A stretch of 61,457 bases of DNA from Clostridium puniceum (GTDB taxonomy: Bacteria; Bacillota; Clostridia; Clostridiales; Clostridiaceae). Position 1 is the first letter of the stretch, and every line of letters starts with the position of its first letter. The notes beneath the pieces are model-generated. The model saw nothing but the letters and a program-made list of their open reading frames with translations. It was not told where the DNA came from and made no database searches. Both the position numbers and the translations under genes were made by a program. The DNA lies in assembly GCF_002006345.1 (NCBI RefSeq), contig NZ_LZZM01000174.1, positions 1 through 61,457 on the forward strand, given 5' to 3'. Below are positions 44,593 to 53,647 of this stretch, in pieces.

Positions 44593-45879
44593 TTAATTAA
44601 AAAATTCAGTGAACGCTTTAATTGTATATTCATTATCCTTAACTGAGGCTAATTCTCTTATTGAATGCATGCTAAGCACAGGCGCTCCCATATCTATTAC
44701 TGGTATATTTAATTTACTTGCAGTAATTGGTCCTATTGTTGTCCCACCTCTTAAGTCTGATCTATTTACAAAGGTTTGGCATGGAACTCCGGCTTTTTCG
44801 CATATTCCTTTAAATACGGCACTTGCATAGCTGTCTGTTGAATAACTGCCTCCTGCTGCAATCTTTAAAACTGGCCCTTTACCTAACATTGGCGTGTTTG
44901 TTGGATCACATTTTTCTTGATAGTTTGGATGCATTGCATGGGCTAAATCTGCTGAAATCATTACTGAATTGCTTAACGCTCTTCTAAACTCTTCCCTATC
45001 CTTTTTAAGACCTAAAGTTATTCTTTCTAAAATATTTTCTAAAATAGAAGAATTTGCCCCTTGAGCTGTTAAACTTCCTATTTCCTCATTGTCTAAAGCT
45101 ACTAAAACTTTAGTTTCTTTAATTTTATTGCTGTTTAACAGCGCCTTTAATCCTGCAAATACCATCCAAAGGTCATCTAATCTTCCACAAGATATAAGTT
45201 CTTCGTCAGGCCCTACTAACATTCCTTCTGCATATTCATATAAAAATAAATCAAAATCCAATATATCACTAGGTTTTACATTTAAACTTTCTGAAATTAA
45301 ATTGATTAGATAACCATCTTTTTCTAGTTTATCTTCAACTATTGTAACTAATGGTAATGTATCCTTTTGCTTATTGAACTTATAACCTTCATTTACTTCT
45401 CTGTTCATATGTATAGCTAAATTAGGAATTATTAAAATTGGCTTATTAATATCAACTAACTCAACCTTAGGTTTAAATGGATTTTCTCCTTTTAATGTAA
45501 CTCTTCCGGCTACCCCTAATGGTCTATCAAACCAAGTACTTAGTATTGGTCCACCATAAACTTCAGTATTTAACTTTAAATATTTCCCTTCAACTAACAT
45601 TTCAGGATTTGGTTTTATTCTAAAGCCTGGCGAATCAGTATGTGCTCCAATTAATCTAAAGCCATCCTTTTCAATATCTCCAGCTCCGATTTCAAATGCA
45701 ATTACTGCAGAATCATTTTTCGTAATATAATACTTTCCGCCTTTTTCTAAATCCCAATTGTCTTCTTCTTTAATTTCAGTATATCCTTGATTATCTAAAA
45801 TAGATTTAATCTCAGCTGCACTTTGAAATGCAGTTTTACTCTTATTTATAAAATTTAATAATTCTTGTGTATTAGTCAT
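44593..45879 (-). CDS. apeB: M18 family aminopeptidase (aspartyl aminopeptidase type)
   Basis: A cytoplasmic dinuclear zinc aminopeptidase of 428 residues, the family's usual length. Metal and catalytic sites are visible: GAHTDSPG (78-85, His80 ligand and Asp82), SCGRLDDLW (bridging Asp), DNEEIGS (catalytic Glu and metal Glu), DLAHAMHPN and the late SMHSIRE His. It removes N-terminal residues, with acidic ones preferred in the family. AAGAGG SD before the ATG. Single-gene unit with its own terminator; no link to the neighbouring glucan synthase is apparent. Confidence 0.93.
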   Translation of the reverse strand: MTNTQELLNFINKSKTAFQSAAEIKSILDNQGYTEIKEEDNWDLEKGGKYYITKNDSAVIAFEIGAGDIEKDGFRLIGAHTDSPGFRIKPNPEMLVEGKYLKLNTEVYGGPILSTWFDRPLGVAGRVTLKGENPFKPKVELVDINKPILIIPNLAIHMNREVNEGYKFNKQKDTLPLVTIVEDKLEKDGYLINLISESLNVKPSDILDFDLFLYEYAEGMLVGPDEELISCGRLDDLWMVFAGLKALLNSNKIKETKVLVALDNEEIGSLTAQGANSSILENILERITLGLKKDREEFRRALSNSVMISADLAHAMHPNYQEKCDPTNTPMLGKGPVLKIAAGGSYSTDSYASAVFKGICEKAGVPCQTFVNRSDLRGGTTIGPITASKLNIPVIDMGAPVLSMHSIRELASVKDNEYTIKAFTEFFN

Positions 45880-46058
45880 GTCTTTCTACCTCTTTTTTCT
45901 GCCAATCAATTTATTTTCAAATTATAATTAGCTTATTTATATAAATTAACATAATATATGTTGCAAAATAATTATTTTTAAGTTTATAATTTCTATTATT
46001 TATTCTATGTCTAACCGTAACTCTAATATATCTATATTTACTTTTATTTTCAAATACA

Positions 46059-46436
46059 TTATGAATTAAAATATTTCTTTAATTCTTCAATTGAATCCAT
46101 ATCAAACATTTCTGTACCTATAATCTCTATTGTTTCTTGTGGTAAAATCATAAGCTGCTTTTTATAGTCCTCTGGTACTATTTTAAATTTTTTTATTAGC
46201 TGTCTTATTAATAAATCTTCTTTCTTTTTTGTAGTTTGAAATTCAAAATGCAAATATTCATCATTATCTGTATAAAATAAATAATCCATTGCATTAGTTT
46301 TAATATCAATATTTTTTATTTCAGTTTCTGCTTGTGCACTTATTTTAACATTTAATCCAAAAAATTCTGCAGCGCCCTCTTTAAATACCTCCATTGCTTT
46401 CTTAAAAACTGCATCTTCCACCTTATTATAATCCAT
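46059..46436 (-). CDS. Short Rpn/PD-(D/E)XK-nuclease-like protein, probably internally deleted
   Basis: Encodes 125 residues. The first 80 (VFKKAMEVFKEGAAEFFGL, then MDYLFYTDNDEYLHFEFQTTKKKEDLLIRQ) match the N-terminal half of a clostridial Rpn/transposase-associated PD-(D/E)XK family, with the Asp and the E-x-Q of the nuclease core (D-x~15-HFEFQT). After this point family proteins have a further 100-150 residues (second half of the nuclease fold and a helical tail); here the sequence jumps to VPEDYKKQLMILPQETIEIIG and stops. A perfect AAGGAG SD remains, so it is translated. Either a shortened but functional relative or a deletion derivative. Family assignment by motif memory. Confidence 0.55.
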   Translation of the reverse strand: MDYNKVEDAVFKKAMEVFKEGAAEFFGLNVKISAQAETEIKNIDIKTNAMDYLFYTDNDEYLHFEFQTTKKKEDLLIRQLIKKFKIVPEDYKKQLMILPQETIEIIGTEMFDMDSIEELKKYFNS

Positions 46437-46545
46437 CTAACGTCTCCTTCCAAGTTTTATTACCTATATATTAACCATTTGGAAGAATTTTATGAGAATA
46501 TATGTTTACAAATACTCATTTTTAATATTATTCTAAAACATAAAA

Positions 46546-46578
46546 AAACCATGCATAAATAGAGAAAATGCATGGTTT
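46546..46578 (-). terminator. Intrinsic terminator downstream of dapA
   Basis: AAACCATGCAT (46546-46556) and ATGCATGGTTT (46568-46578), perfect stem with an 11-base loop, followed on the minus strand by TTTTTTT. It is about 170 bases beyond the dapA stop; the stretch between holds only A/T-rich repeat-like words. Confidence 0.85.
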
Positions 46579-46746
46579 CTAACTATGTATCTGCAAGTAT
46601 CAACCTAAATATATGGTTAATATATGCATTTATTTTATTTACAAAATCTATAAATATTGGCTTTTAATAACCTAACTGAATTCTTTAAATTTTAAAAATT
46701 TGATTTCTAACATGAAATTGTAGTTTGCACATTGTAAATTATCAAT

Positions 46747-47631
46747 TTATATAAGCTTGTTATTTTTAAGCTCAATTTTTAATTTCTCTAAGTTTTTATC
46801 TTCCATAGGAAATAGTGGCATTCTAAGTGGACCTACATTATATCCCATAAGTCCAAGTGCTGTTTTTACTGGAATTGGATTTACTTCTATAAATAATGAA
46901 TTAATAATATCTAAATATTTTGTTTGAAGCTCACAGCTTTCTTTTACTTTTCCCTCAAAGTAAAGACTGCATATCTCGTGAGTTTCCTTTGGCATAATAT
47001 TTGATAAAACTGAAATTACTCCCTTTCCACCAAGAGATAAAATCGGAACTATTTGATCATCATTCCCTGAATAAATACTAAGATGATCTTTGCAAAGAGA
47101 TTTTATTCTTGCAATAGCTGAAAGATCTCCACTAGCTTCTTTTGTAGCAACTATACGTGGGTGTTTAGCTAATTCGACATAAGTTTCAGGAGCTATATTA
47201 ACACCTGTTCTTGACGGTACATTATATAAAATAATAGGAATATTAACTCTATCTGCAATGTAATTATAATGTTTTACTAAACCATTTTGAGTAGTTTTAT
47301 TATAATATGGTGTAACTAATAAAAGTGCATCAGCTCCAACACTTTCAGCATATTTAGAAAGCTCTACTGCATAAATAGTATCATTAGAACCTGTTCCCGC
47401 AATAACTGGTACCCTTTTATTTACATACTCAACTGTAAATCTTATAATTTCTCTATGTTCTTCATCAGTCATTGTTGAAGACTCACCTGTAGTTCCTGCA
47501 ATTACAATTGCATCACTGCCATTATCAATATTAAAGTCAATTAACTTTTTTAATTCACAGAAATTAATTCCTTCTTCTGTAAAAGGTGTAACAATAGCAA
47601 CTGCTGCACCTGTAAATATAATATCCTTCAT
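46747..47631 (-). CDS. dapA: 4-hydroxy-tetrahydrodipicolinate synthase
   Basis: Condenses pyruvate with L-aspartate semialdehyde in lysine and diaminopimelate synthesis (cytoplasm). The 294-residue (beta/alpha)8 enzyme has AGTTGESSTM (45-54, Thr47-Thr48), LYNVPSRTG (Tyr136 and Arg141), and the Schiff-base Lys164 in VATKEASGD, plus SGNDDQIVP. All catalytic residues expected for DapA are in place. It is a single-gene unit, away from other dap genes. No lysine riboswitch was recognised upstream. SD GGGGG. Confidence 0.95.
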   Translation of the reverse strand: MKDIIFTGAAVAIVTPFTEEGINFCELKKLIDFNIDNGSDAIVIAGTTGESSTMTDEEHREIIRFTVEYVNKRVPVIAGTGSNDTIYAVELSKYAESVGADALLLVTPYYNKTTQNGLVKHYNYIADRVNIPIILYNVPSRTGVNIAPETYVELAKHPRIVATKEASGDLSAIARIKSLCKDHLSIYSGNDDQIVPILSLGGKGVISVLSNIMPKETHEICSLYFEGKVKESCELQTKYLDIINSLFIEVNPIPVKTALGLMGYNVGPLRMPLFPMEDKNLEKLKIELKNNKLI

Positions 47632-47664
47632 AAAATTTTGCCCCCTTGAATATTTTCTATATAA

Positions 47665-47693
47665 ATTATAACACAGTAAAGTTATAGTATAAA
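47665..47693 (-). promoter_or_regulatory. Possible dapA promoter
   Basis: Minus strand TTTATA (47693-47688), 17-base spacer, TATAAT (47670-47665), about 35 bases before the dapA start. The -35 is a poor match. Confidence 0.4.
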
Positions 47694-47745
47694 CTTAGAA
47701 TATTTTAAAACTTAAAATATTATCCTTCTAAGTATTAGATTATTT

Positions 47746-47786
47746 CATATGAATAGTTTGAGCATATATTGCATATGAATAGTTTG
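47746..47786. repeat. 15-bp direct repeat between dapA and the cation transporter
   Basis: CATATGAATAGTTTG occurs at 47746-47760 and again at 47772-47786 (26-base period) in the 490-base divergent gap 47632-48121. It lies upstream of the likely dapA promoter; possibly paired operator sites. Nothing else was recognised in this gap. Confidence 0.6.
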
Positions 47787-48121
47787 GACTGAATTTAATG
47801 GTCTAAAGTTTAAATTACAATATATATATTACAATTAGATTTTTCATTTACATAGGATTATAATTACAAGTTTTTAGATGCATATTTATTATTTTAACTT
47901 ACTATATACATTCTAATAAATAAACTACATACACTTGGCTAACATTCATCTAAGGTACATGAGAGTTTAATGTATTAAATTAATTAGAACTTATATATAA
48001 ATAATATTTATATGAATATTATTAAAGTGGAAAAAAGTGTTTTATTAAGAAAGAATATTTACTATAATGAATATATTGCATAATTCTAGGTAATTATTTA
48101 TAAAAGATTGGAGTGTATTTT

Positions 48122-49297
48122 ATGTTTTTTCAACGTGTCGTTAATATATTTATAAAAAATAATTCTAACGTTAAAGATGAAAAAGTCAGAAATTCTTATG
48201 GTGTCTTTGGCGGAATCGTTGGAATCCTTATAAATTTTATATTATTCGTTATAAAATTTTGTGTTGGAGTCATTGTTTCAAGTATAGCTATTATGGCAGA
48301 TGCCTTTAATAATCTTTCTGATGCAGCTTCTTCACTCGTAACTATTTTAGGCTTTAAGCTTTCAAGCAAGCCAGCAGATAGGGAGCATCCCTTCGGCCAT
48401 GGAAGAATCGAATACCTTTCTGCCTTAATTGTTGCCTTTATGGTAATGTTAGTTGGTGTTCAGTTTATTAAGTCTTCCTTCGAGAGAATAATAAATCCAG
48501 CACCTGTGACTTTTGAGTTAATTCCATTTATATTGCTTTTTGTATCTATATTTCTTAAAGTACTGCTTTCCAGATTCAATAAATTTATTGGTGAAAAGAT
48601 TGATTCTTCTGCTTTAAAAGCGTCTTCTGTTGATGCTCTAGGAGATGTATTCACTTCAACTTGTGTTGTAATTTCATTTTTAGCTGCAAATTTCACCACC
48701 TTCCCTATTGACGGATATATTGGAATGATTGTTGCATTATTTATAGTTTATTCTGGCTTCACCTTAGTTAAAGATACTATAAGTCCTCTTCTAGGAGAAG
48801 CTCCTGATCCTGAGCTTGTTAATTCAATTAAGGAAATGGTTTTATCTTATGACAATATATTAGGAGCTCATGACTTAATAATTCATAATTATGGTCCTGG
48901 TAAATGTATGGCTTCAATTCATGCTGAAATTCCAAGTGATATTAGTGTTGTTACCATCCATGAAATAATTGATAAAGCAGAAAGAGAAATCTCTACAGCA
49001 CTAAAGATATATTTAGTAATACATATAGACCCTATTTGTATTATTGAAGGAGAAGTTAAAGAAGCTTATGATGAAATCTTATCTTTAATTGAGAAATATG
49101 ATTATATTGAATCAATACATGATTTCAGAATCGTCGGAGAAGGTAAAATTAAAAATTTAATTTTTGATGTAGTTGTTACGCCACCAAAAGGATTTAATAT
49201 GGATGATAATGAATTAATCACAAAAATATCTGAAGGTGTAAAAAAATATCATCCTCATTATAATTGCATAATTACTATTGATAAACACTTTGTATAA
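48122..49297 (+). CDS. Cation diffusion facilitator family transporter
   Basis: A membrane antiporter of divalent metal ions (zinc, iron, manganese, cobalt) with protons. From ATG 48122 the length is 391 residues. Six membrane helices; metal-site helix II has ADAFNNLSDAASS (D-x3-D type), helix V has SSALKASSVDALGDVF (H/S-x3-D variant), with the HPFGHGRIEY loop after helix II. A cytoplasmic ZT-dimer-like domain (about 215-300) is followed by an extra C-terminal region of about 80 residues, typical of the larger clostridial members. The frame is open from GTG 48113, but GGAG at 48110-48113 fits the ATG at 48122. Substrate not deducible. Confidence 0.9.
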   Translation: MFFQRVVNIFIKNNSNVKDEKVRNSYGVFGGIVGILINFILFVIKFCVGVIVSSIAIMADAFNNLSDAASSLVTILGFKLSSKPADREHPFGHGRIEYLSALIVAFMVMLVGVQFIKSSFERIINPAPVTFELIPFILLFVSIFLKVLLSRFNKFIGEKIDSSALKASSVDALGDVFTSTCVVISFLAANFTTFPIDGYIGMIVALFIVYSGFTLVKDTISPLLGEAPDPELVNSIKEMVLSYDNILGAHDLIIHNYGPGKCMASIHAEIPSDISVVTIHEIIDKAEREISTALKIYLVIHIDPICIIEGEVKEAYDEILSLIEKYDYIESIHDFRIVGEGKIKNLIFDVVVTPPKGFNMDDNELITKISEGVKKYHPHYNCIITIDKHFV

Positions 49298-49322
49298 ATA
49301 AAAAAACTTTTAATTAAATAAG

Positions 49323-49365
49323 TAGAGGATAATTTGTTATTTCAGATATAACAAATTATCCTCTA
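49323..49365 (+). terminator. Terminator hairpin of the cation transporter gene
   Basis: TAGAGGATAATTTGTTAT (49323-49340) pairs perfectly over 18 bases with 49348-49365; 7-base loop. The U-run after it is short (TTTAAG). Confidence 0.8.
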
Positions 49366-49393
49366 TTTAAGTACAATCAAAAAAATAATAGAC

Positions 49394-49423
49394 CAGTATG
49401 CTTACCTATTTTTTGTCATACTG
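49394..49423 (-). terminator. Possible terminator of the amino-acid ABC operon
   Basis: CAGTATG (49394-49400) and CATACTG (49417-49423) are a 7-base stem; the minus strand then reads TCTATTATTTTTTTG. Distance to the last stop codon is about 150 bases. The rest of 49366-49570 shows nothing clear. Confidence 0.45.
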
Positions 49424-49570
49424 CGTCAGCAAGTTCTGCTAACCAAATAAAAATTCACTATGTGAAAGTTTGAAGAAAGAAATTTAAAATTTCGATTCTC
49501 ACTTTTAGAGCATTACTTTTGGTATATTTGCTTAGTGATTCACAACAAATCATAAATTTGAATTCTCTAC

Positions 49571-50293
49571 TTATAAAACCTTAGATAAAAAGTCTATTGT
49601 ACGTGGGTTTTTAGGTTTTTTAAATACTTCTTCTGGAGTACCTGACTCTTTAATTTGTCCTCCGTCCATAAAAAGTATTCTATCTCCAACTTCTCTTGCA
49701 AAGCCCATTTCATGAGTAACAACTACCATTGTCATTCCTTCTTTTGCAAGGTCCTTCATAACAGTTAAAACTTCCCCAACCATTTCAGGGTCTAAGGCAG
49801 AGGTTGGTTCATCAAAAAGCATAACATCTGGCTGCATAGCTAAAGCTCTAGCTATAGCTATTCTTTGCTTTTGTCCACCTGATAACGAAGCTGGATAAGC
49901 ATCTATTTTATCTAATAAACCTACTTTTTCTAATAAAGCTACTGCAATCTTTCTTGCTTCTTCTTTTGAAAGCCCTTTTACTTTTATAGGCGCTAAACAT
50001 ATATTCTCACAAACAGTTTTATGAGGGAATAAATTAAAGTGTTGGAAAACCATTCCCATTTTTTCTCTCATTTTATCTATATTAGTTGATTTTGAAGTTA
50101 TATCCTTATCTTCAAAAGTAATTTGGCCAGAGGTAGGCACTTCTAACAAGTTAAGGCATCTTAAAAATGTACTTTTACCTGAACCTGATGGTCCAATTAC
50201 AACTACAACTTCGCCCTTTGTGATATGCTCATCTATACCGTTTAGTACTTCATTTTTCCCAAAGCTTTTATGTAAATCCTTAACGTATATCAC
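49571..50293 (-). CDS. Polar amino-acid ABC transporter ATPase
   Basis: A 240-residue ATPase of the GlnQ/TcyC class that energises amino-acid uptake. Walker A GPSGSGKS (34-41), Q-loop QHFNLFPH, signature LSGGQKQR, Walker [14 protein letters not shown] and the H-loop [11 protein letters not shown] are all present. The start is GTG at 50291-50293, inside the end of the permease gene (14-base overlap), with a GGAGGATGAAGG SD region, so translation is coupled. Last gene of a four-gene operon with a lipoprotein, an M20 hydrolase and the permease. Confidence 0.93.
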   Translation of the reverse strand: MIYVKDLHKSFGKNEVLNGIDEHITKGEVVVVIGPSGSGKSTFLRCLNLLEVPTSGQITFEDKDITSKSTNIDKMREKMGMVFQHFNLFPHKTVCENICLAPIKVKGLSKEEARKIAVALLEKVGLLDKIDAYPASLSGGQKQRIAIARALAMQPDVMLFDEPTSALDPEMVGEVLTVMKDLAKEGMTMVVVTHEMGFAREVGDRILFMDGGQIKESGTPEEVFKKPKNPRTIDFLSKVL

Positions 50294-50939
50294 TTGCCTT
50301 CATCCTCCTTTCAACATAACCTAATATTCTTGTTAATGTAAAAGTTAATATAAAGTAAACTATTGCTGCCACTATTATAGGTTCTAAACCTAAAGCTGTA
50401 TTACTTCTTACAATTCCTGCATTATACATAAGCTCTGCAACTCCAATAACAGAAACCATTGAAGATTCCTTAATTATTGAAACAAACTCGTTCCCAAGTG
50501 CAGGTAGAATATTCTTAAATGCTTGTGGTATTATAATCTCAAACATTGCTAATCTCTGACTCATCCCTAAACTTCTAGCGGCTTCCATTTGTCCTTTATC
50601 TACAGCATCAATACCTGCCCTGATTATCTCAGATATATATGCTCCTGAATTTAACGCTAAAGCAACTGCACCTACCGTCATGTCAGGCATGTCTATACCT
50701 ATTAATTTAGGTAATCCTATATATATTATATATATTTGAACTAGAAGTGGTGTACCTCTTACAAATTCTACGTAAGCTGTTGCTATATAACTTATTGGCT
50801 TAATTTTTGAGCGTCTTAAAAGAGTTAATGCAAGACCTAAAAGAGTACCAAATAACACTGCAAAAAATGCTAATACAATAGTTATTTCTGTTCCCTTTAT
50901 ATAATATTCAGAGTATTTTCCCAAAAATGAAAAATTCAA
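50280..50939 (-). CDS. Polar amino-acid ABC transporter permease
   Basis: A 219-residue His/Glu/Gln/Cys-type permease (HEQRO family) with about five membrane helices. The EAA loop is [31 protein letters not shown], shortened here to its key EAARSLGM and IIPQA parts. N-terminal helix in [19 protein letters not shown]. The start is TTG at 50937-50939 with AGGAGG seven bases upstream; no ATG gives a complete first helix. A single permease gene implies a homodimer with the ATPase encoded next. Confidence 0.93.
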   Translation of the reverse strand: MNFSFLGKYSEYYIKGTEITIVLAFFAVLFGTLLGLALTLLRRSKIKPISYIATAYVEFVRGTPLLVQIYIIYIGLPKLIGIDMPDMTVGAVALALNSGAYISEIIRAGIDAVDKGQMEAARSLGMSQRLAMFEIIIPQAFKNILPALGNEFVSIIKESSMVSVIGVAELMYNAGIVRSNTALGLEPIIVAAIVYFILTFTLTRILGYVERRMKASDIR

Positions 50940-51000
50940 TACGTTCCCTCCTAATTTTTAAATAGTAAAACTACAATTCACTATTATAAATTATTAAATG

Positions 51001-52200
51001 TTAATTATCAACTTCTATTAAATAATCTATAGCAGCTTGTAAAAATAAAGCAACTCCTTTATGTAATACTGAATCATCCATAACGTATTTTGAATTATGA
51101 AGTGGATATACTATTCCATCTTCAAAAGCCATAGGATTGTATAAATAAAAATAACATCCTTTAACCTTATCAAAGAAAAATCCAGCATCTTCTGCTCCCA
51201 TAAGACAATCATTCTTTCTAATATGAATTTCATCTTCTTTTAATATTTTCTTAGATGATTTTACAAATCTGTCTACCATATCATCATCATTAACAACACC
51301 TAAGCAGCCACCATCAAAATTCAATTCAAAATCTGCTCTCATCATTTTAGTTAAACCTGCTACAATTTCTTCTATTCTTTTTAATACATATTTTCTTGTT
51401 TCAGCATCTGTATTTCTTGCAGTTCCTTTTATCTCTACTACATCTGGAATAATATTATTAGAATTTCTTCCTCCTTGAATACTACTAAAACTTATTACCG
51501 TTGGTATAGTTTGTTTTATTTCTCTCGTTAAAATATACTGAATATTGTTAATAACTAAGGTCGCAATAGAAATTGGATCTATACATAAATCAGGAGTAGA
51601 TGCATGACCACCCTTTCCAATTATCTTTATGTTAATTGGATCTTCAAAAGCACTTAAACTTCCATATTTAGCTATTACATCTCCATTTTTACAATTATCT
51701 GTGTAATTATCAACATGTAGGGCCAATATTGCATCTACCTTAGGCTTTTCTAATACCCCATCTTCAATCATTGCTAATGCCCCACCAGGTGCACATTCTT
51801 CTGAAGGTTGAAATATTAATTTGATTTTCCCATTTATTAAATGTTCATTTTTTTTAAGTATCTTAGCTACACCAAGTAATATTGCCATATGTCCATCATG
51901 ACCACAAGCATGCATATTCCCATTTTCAGATTTGAAATCTAAATTTGTTTCTTCTTCAATTTCTAGAGCATCCATATCTGCTCTTATTGCAATAGTTTTT
52001 CCTTCTTTATTACCTAAAACAGCACATATTCCAGAATGATTTTTATATGTAACATATTCCACACCCATTTCATCTAATTTATTTTTTACATATTCAGATG
52101 TCCTTGGCAAAACCATTCCTATTTCTGGTATTTTATGAAGATCTCTTCTCCATTTTATTAATTCATTATTAATATCTAAAGCTTCATTTATTATATTCAT
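51001..52200 (-). CDS. M20 family amidohydrolase (N-acyl-amino-acid type)
   Basis: A cytoplasmic zinc hydrolase of 399 residues. The M20D signatures are visible: RRDLHKIPEIG near the N-terminus, RADMDALEIEE, metal-binding HACGHDGH (97-104), PSEECAPGG with catalytic Glu, and GAEDAGFF near the C-terminus. Family members remove acetyl, benzoyl or similar groups from amino acids. It lies between the solute-binding protein and the permease of an amino-acid ABC system, so the transporter probably imports an N-acylated or otherwise conjugated amino acid that this enzyme frees. In Bacillus comparable ABC-amidohydrolase operons handle sulfur compounds; that parallel is only suggestive. Confidence 0.9.
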   Translation of the reverse strand: MNIINEALDINNELIKWRRDLHKIPEIGMVLPRTSEYVKNKLDEMGVEYVTYKNHSGICAVLGNKEGKTIAIRADMDALEIEEETNLDFKSENGNMHACGHDGHMAILLGVAKILKKNEHLINGKIKLIFQPSEECAPGGALAMIEDGVLEKPKVDAILALHVDNYTDNCKNGDVIAKYGSLSAFEDPINIKIIGKGGHASTPDLCIDPISIATLVINNIQYILTREIKQTIPTVISFSSIQGGRNSNNIIPDVVEIKGTARNTDAETRKYVLKRIEEIVAGLTKMMRADFELNFDGGCLGVVNDDDMVDRFVKSSKKILKEDEIHIRKNDCLMGAEDAGFFFDKVKGCYFYLYNPMAFEDGIVYPLHNSKYVMDDSVLHKGVALFLQAAIDYLIEVDN

Positions 52201-52239
52201 TTTATTATCACGCCTCTATCTGTATTGAGTTCTAATAAG

Positions 52240-52282
52240 TTAAGGCATCACATTCTTAATATTTTAAGAAGTGTTGCCTTAA
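52240..52282 (-). promoter_or_regulatory. Large intercistronic hairpin in the amino-acid uptake operon
   Basis: TTAAGGCA (52240-52247) and TGCCTTAA (52275-52282) enclose CAC/GTG and TTCTTAA/TTAAGAA inner pairs, making one long stem between the binding-protein gene and the amidohydrolase gene. There is no U-tract on the minus strand, so it more likely protects or processes the lipoprotein mRNA than ends transcription. Confidence 0.6.
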
Positions 52283-52398
52283 TTTATAAGTTAAATATGT
52301 TCTAAATTTTTTTATATAATCATACTCACTATTTTAGATATATACTATCTTTATTTTCTTTACAATATTATATATTTAAATAATTAATATTAATTATA

Positions 52399-53250
52399 TT
52401 ATTGTTCCATTGCTATTTTGTTTGCTTCTACAAAAAATTTATTAATCTTATCTTCGTCTTTTAATTTCTTTAATGTTTTATTAATTTCTGTTTGTAACTC
52501 AGTTGAACCTTTTTTCATTGCTATTGCACATCCACCATCTGGATCTTTAATTTCTAAACCTTTGGCAACTGCAACTCCTTCATTCTTTTGAACAGTTAAA
52601 TCTGCAACTGTTGACTCAACTAAAACTGCATCTACTTTTTTATTTTTTAAATCTAATACTAAATCAGGAACTTTCTCTAATGATTTAATATCCCCTGCCT
52701 CAAAATTAGTTTTTGCTATACCTTCTTGAATTGATCCCTTTTGAACTCCAATCTTCTTTCCTTTTAAATCTTCTATTTTAGTTATTGAAGCTTCTTCTCC
52801 TGCTCTAAGTATAAATTTATGTGTTGCAGTGAAGTATATATCTGAGAAATCAGCATTTTGTTTTCTTTCCTCTGTTGGCGTCATACCTGAAAATATCATA
52901 TCAACTTTATCTGCTTGAAGTGCTACAAGTAAACCGTCAAAAGCCATATCTTTTACTTCAAGTTCTACTCCTAAGTCTTGAGCAAATTGTCTTGCAATTT
53001 CAATATCAAAACCAACTATTTTATCTTTTCCATCTACTTGTGTATGGAATTCATATGGTGCATAATCTGCACTTGTACCAACAACAAGTTTTCCTTTTGA
53101 TTTTATTGCTTCTATTCCTGTAGCTTTAGCTGTAGTACCTTCTTTTTTTTCAGCATTTCCCCCGTTTGTACTTCCACAACCTACCACGCTTATGGCTATA
53201 GTTGCCACTGCTGCTATAGCTATTAACTTTTTAACAATTCCTTTTTTCAT
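52399..53250 (-). CDS. Amino-acid ABC transporter substrate-binding lipoprotein
   Basis: A 283-residue solute-binding protein (SBP_bac_3, PF00497). The signal peptide ends in a lipobox (SVVGC, Cys25), so the mature protein is tethered to the outer face of the membrane. The mature part starts IKSKGKLVVGTSADYAPYEFH and includes GFDIEIARQFAQDLGVELEVKDM shortened to GFDIEIA, DGLLVAL, and the sugar/amino-acid contact region SGMTPTEERK. It is closest in appearance to cystine/polar amino-acid binders. Good promoter, GGAGG SD, first gene of the operon. Confidence 0.93.
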   Translation of the reverse strand: MKKGIVKKLIAIAAVATIAISVVGCGSTNGGNAEKKEGTTAKATGIEAIKSKGKLVVGTSADYAPYEFHTQVDGKDKIVGFDIEIARQFAQDLGVELEVKDMAFDGLLVALQADKVDMIFSGMTPTEERKQNADFSDIYFTATHKFILRAGEEASITKIEDLKGKKIGVQKGSIQEGIAKTNFEAGDIKSLEKVPDLVLDLKNKKVDAVLVESTVADLTVQKNEGVAVAKGLEIKDPDGGCAIAMKKGSTELQTEINKTLKKLKDEDKINKFFVEANKIAMEQ

Positions 53251-53295
53251 ATATTAATACCTCCACAATAATTTTTCCATTTATAAACTAGTATA

Positions 53296-53324
53296 ATTAT
53301 ACACATTTTTTTATATTTACTCAA
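53296..53324 (-). promoter_or_regulatory. Promoter of the amino-acid uptake operon
   Basis: Minus strand TTGAGT (53324-53319), exact 17-base spacer, TATAAT (53301-53296), about 45 bases before the lipoprotein start. No T-box or S-box leader lies between. Confidence 0.75.
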
Positions 53325-53478
53325 TAGAAATATATTAATTTTTTAACTTTTTCTTATTAAAATTAAATTTTTATTAGCTTTTATTAGTATATCTACTAAT
53401 TTATTTTTTATGTGTGAACTTTACAATTAACAATGCGCAATTTACAATTAATGTTAGAAGCATAGATTTCTAAAAAAT

Positions 53479-53500
53479 AAAAAAGCCCGTAGGCTTTTTT
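53479..53500 (-). terminator. Intrinsic terminator of the helD gene
   Basis: AAAAAAGCC, CGTA loop, GGCTTTTTT: a compact hairpin with U-runs on both strands, about 150 bases beyond the minus-strand stop. It is flanked by AT-rich repeat words (ACAATTAACAATGCGC near 53421; ATCAATTAAC near 53535). Confidence 0.85.
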
Positions 53501-53647
53501 ATTAATTTTCACTCGTTAATTACTAATCATAAATTATCAATTAACTTTCCTGCTATTTATTTTTTCACATCTGAATATTTTGTGAAAAATTATTCACTTA
53601 AACACATAAAAGAAAATAATAGAACAAAGCTGCAATATATATTTGCC

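Noticed and set aside
47632..48121. Lysine riboswitch upstream of dapA
   Set aside because: None of the conserved AGAGG-type core segments or the five-stem layout was seen, and the likely promoter leaves only a leader of about 35 bases.
53251..53470. T-box or S-box leader before the amino-acid uptake operon
   Set aside because: No T-box GGTGG-type antiterminator or S-box core; the predicted transcription start is about 45 bases from the start codon.
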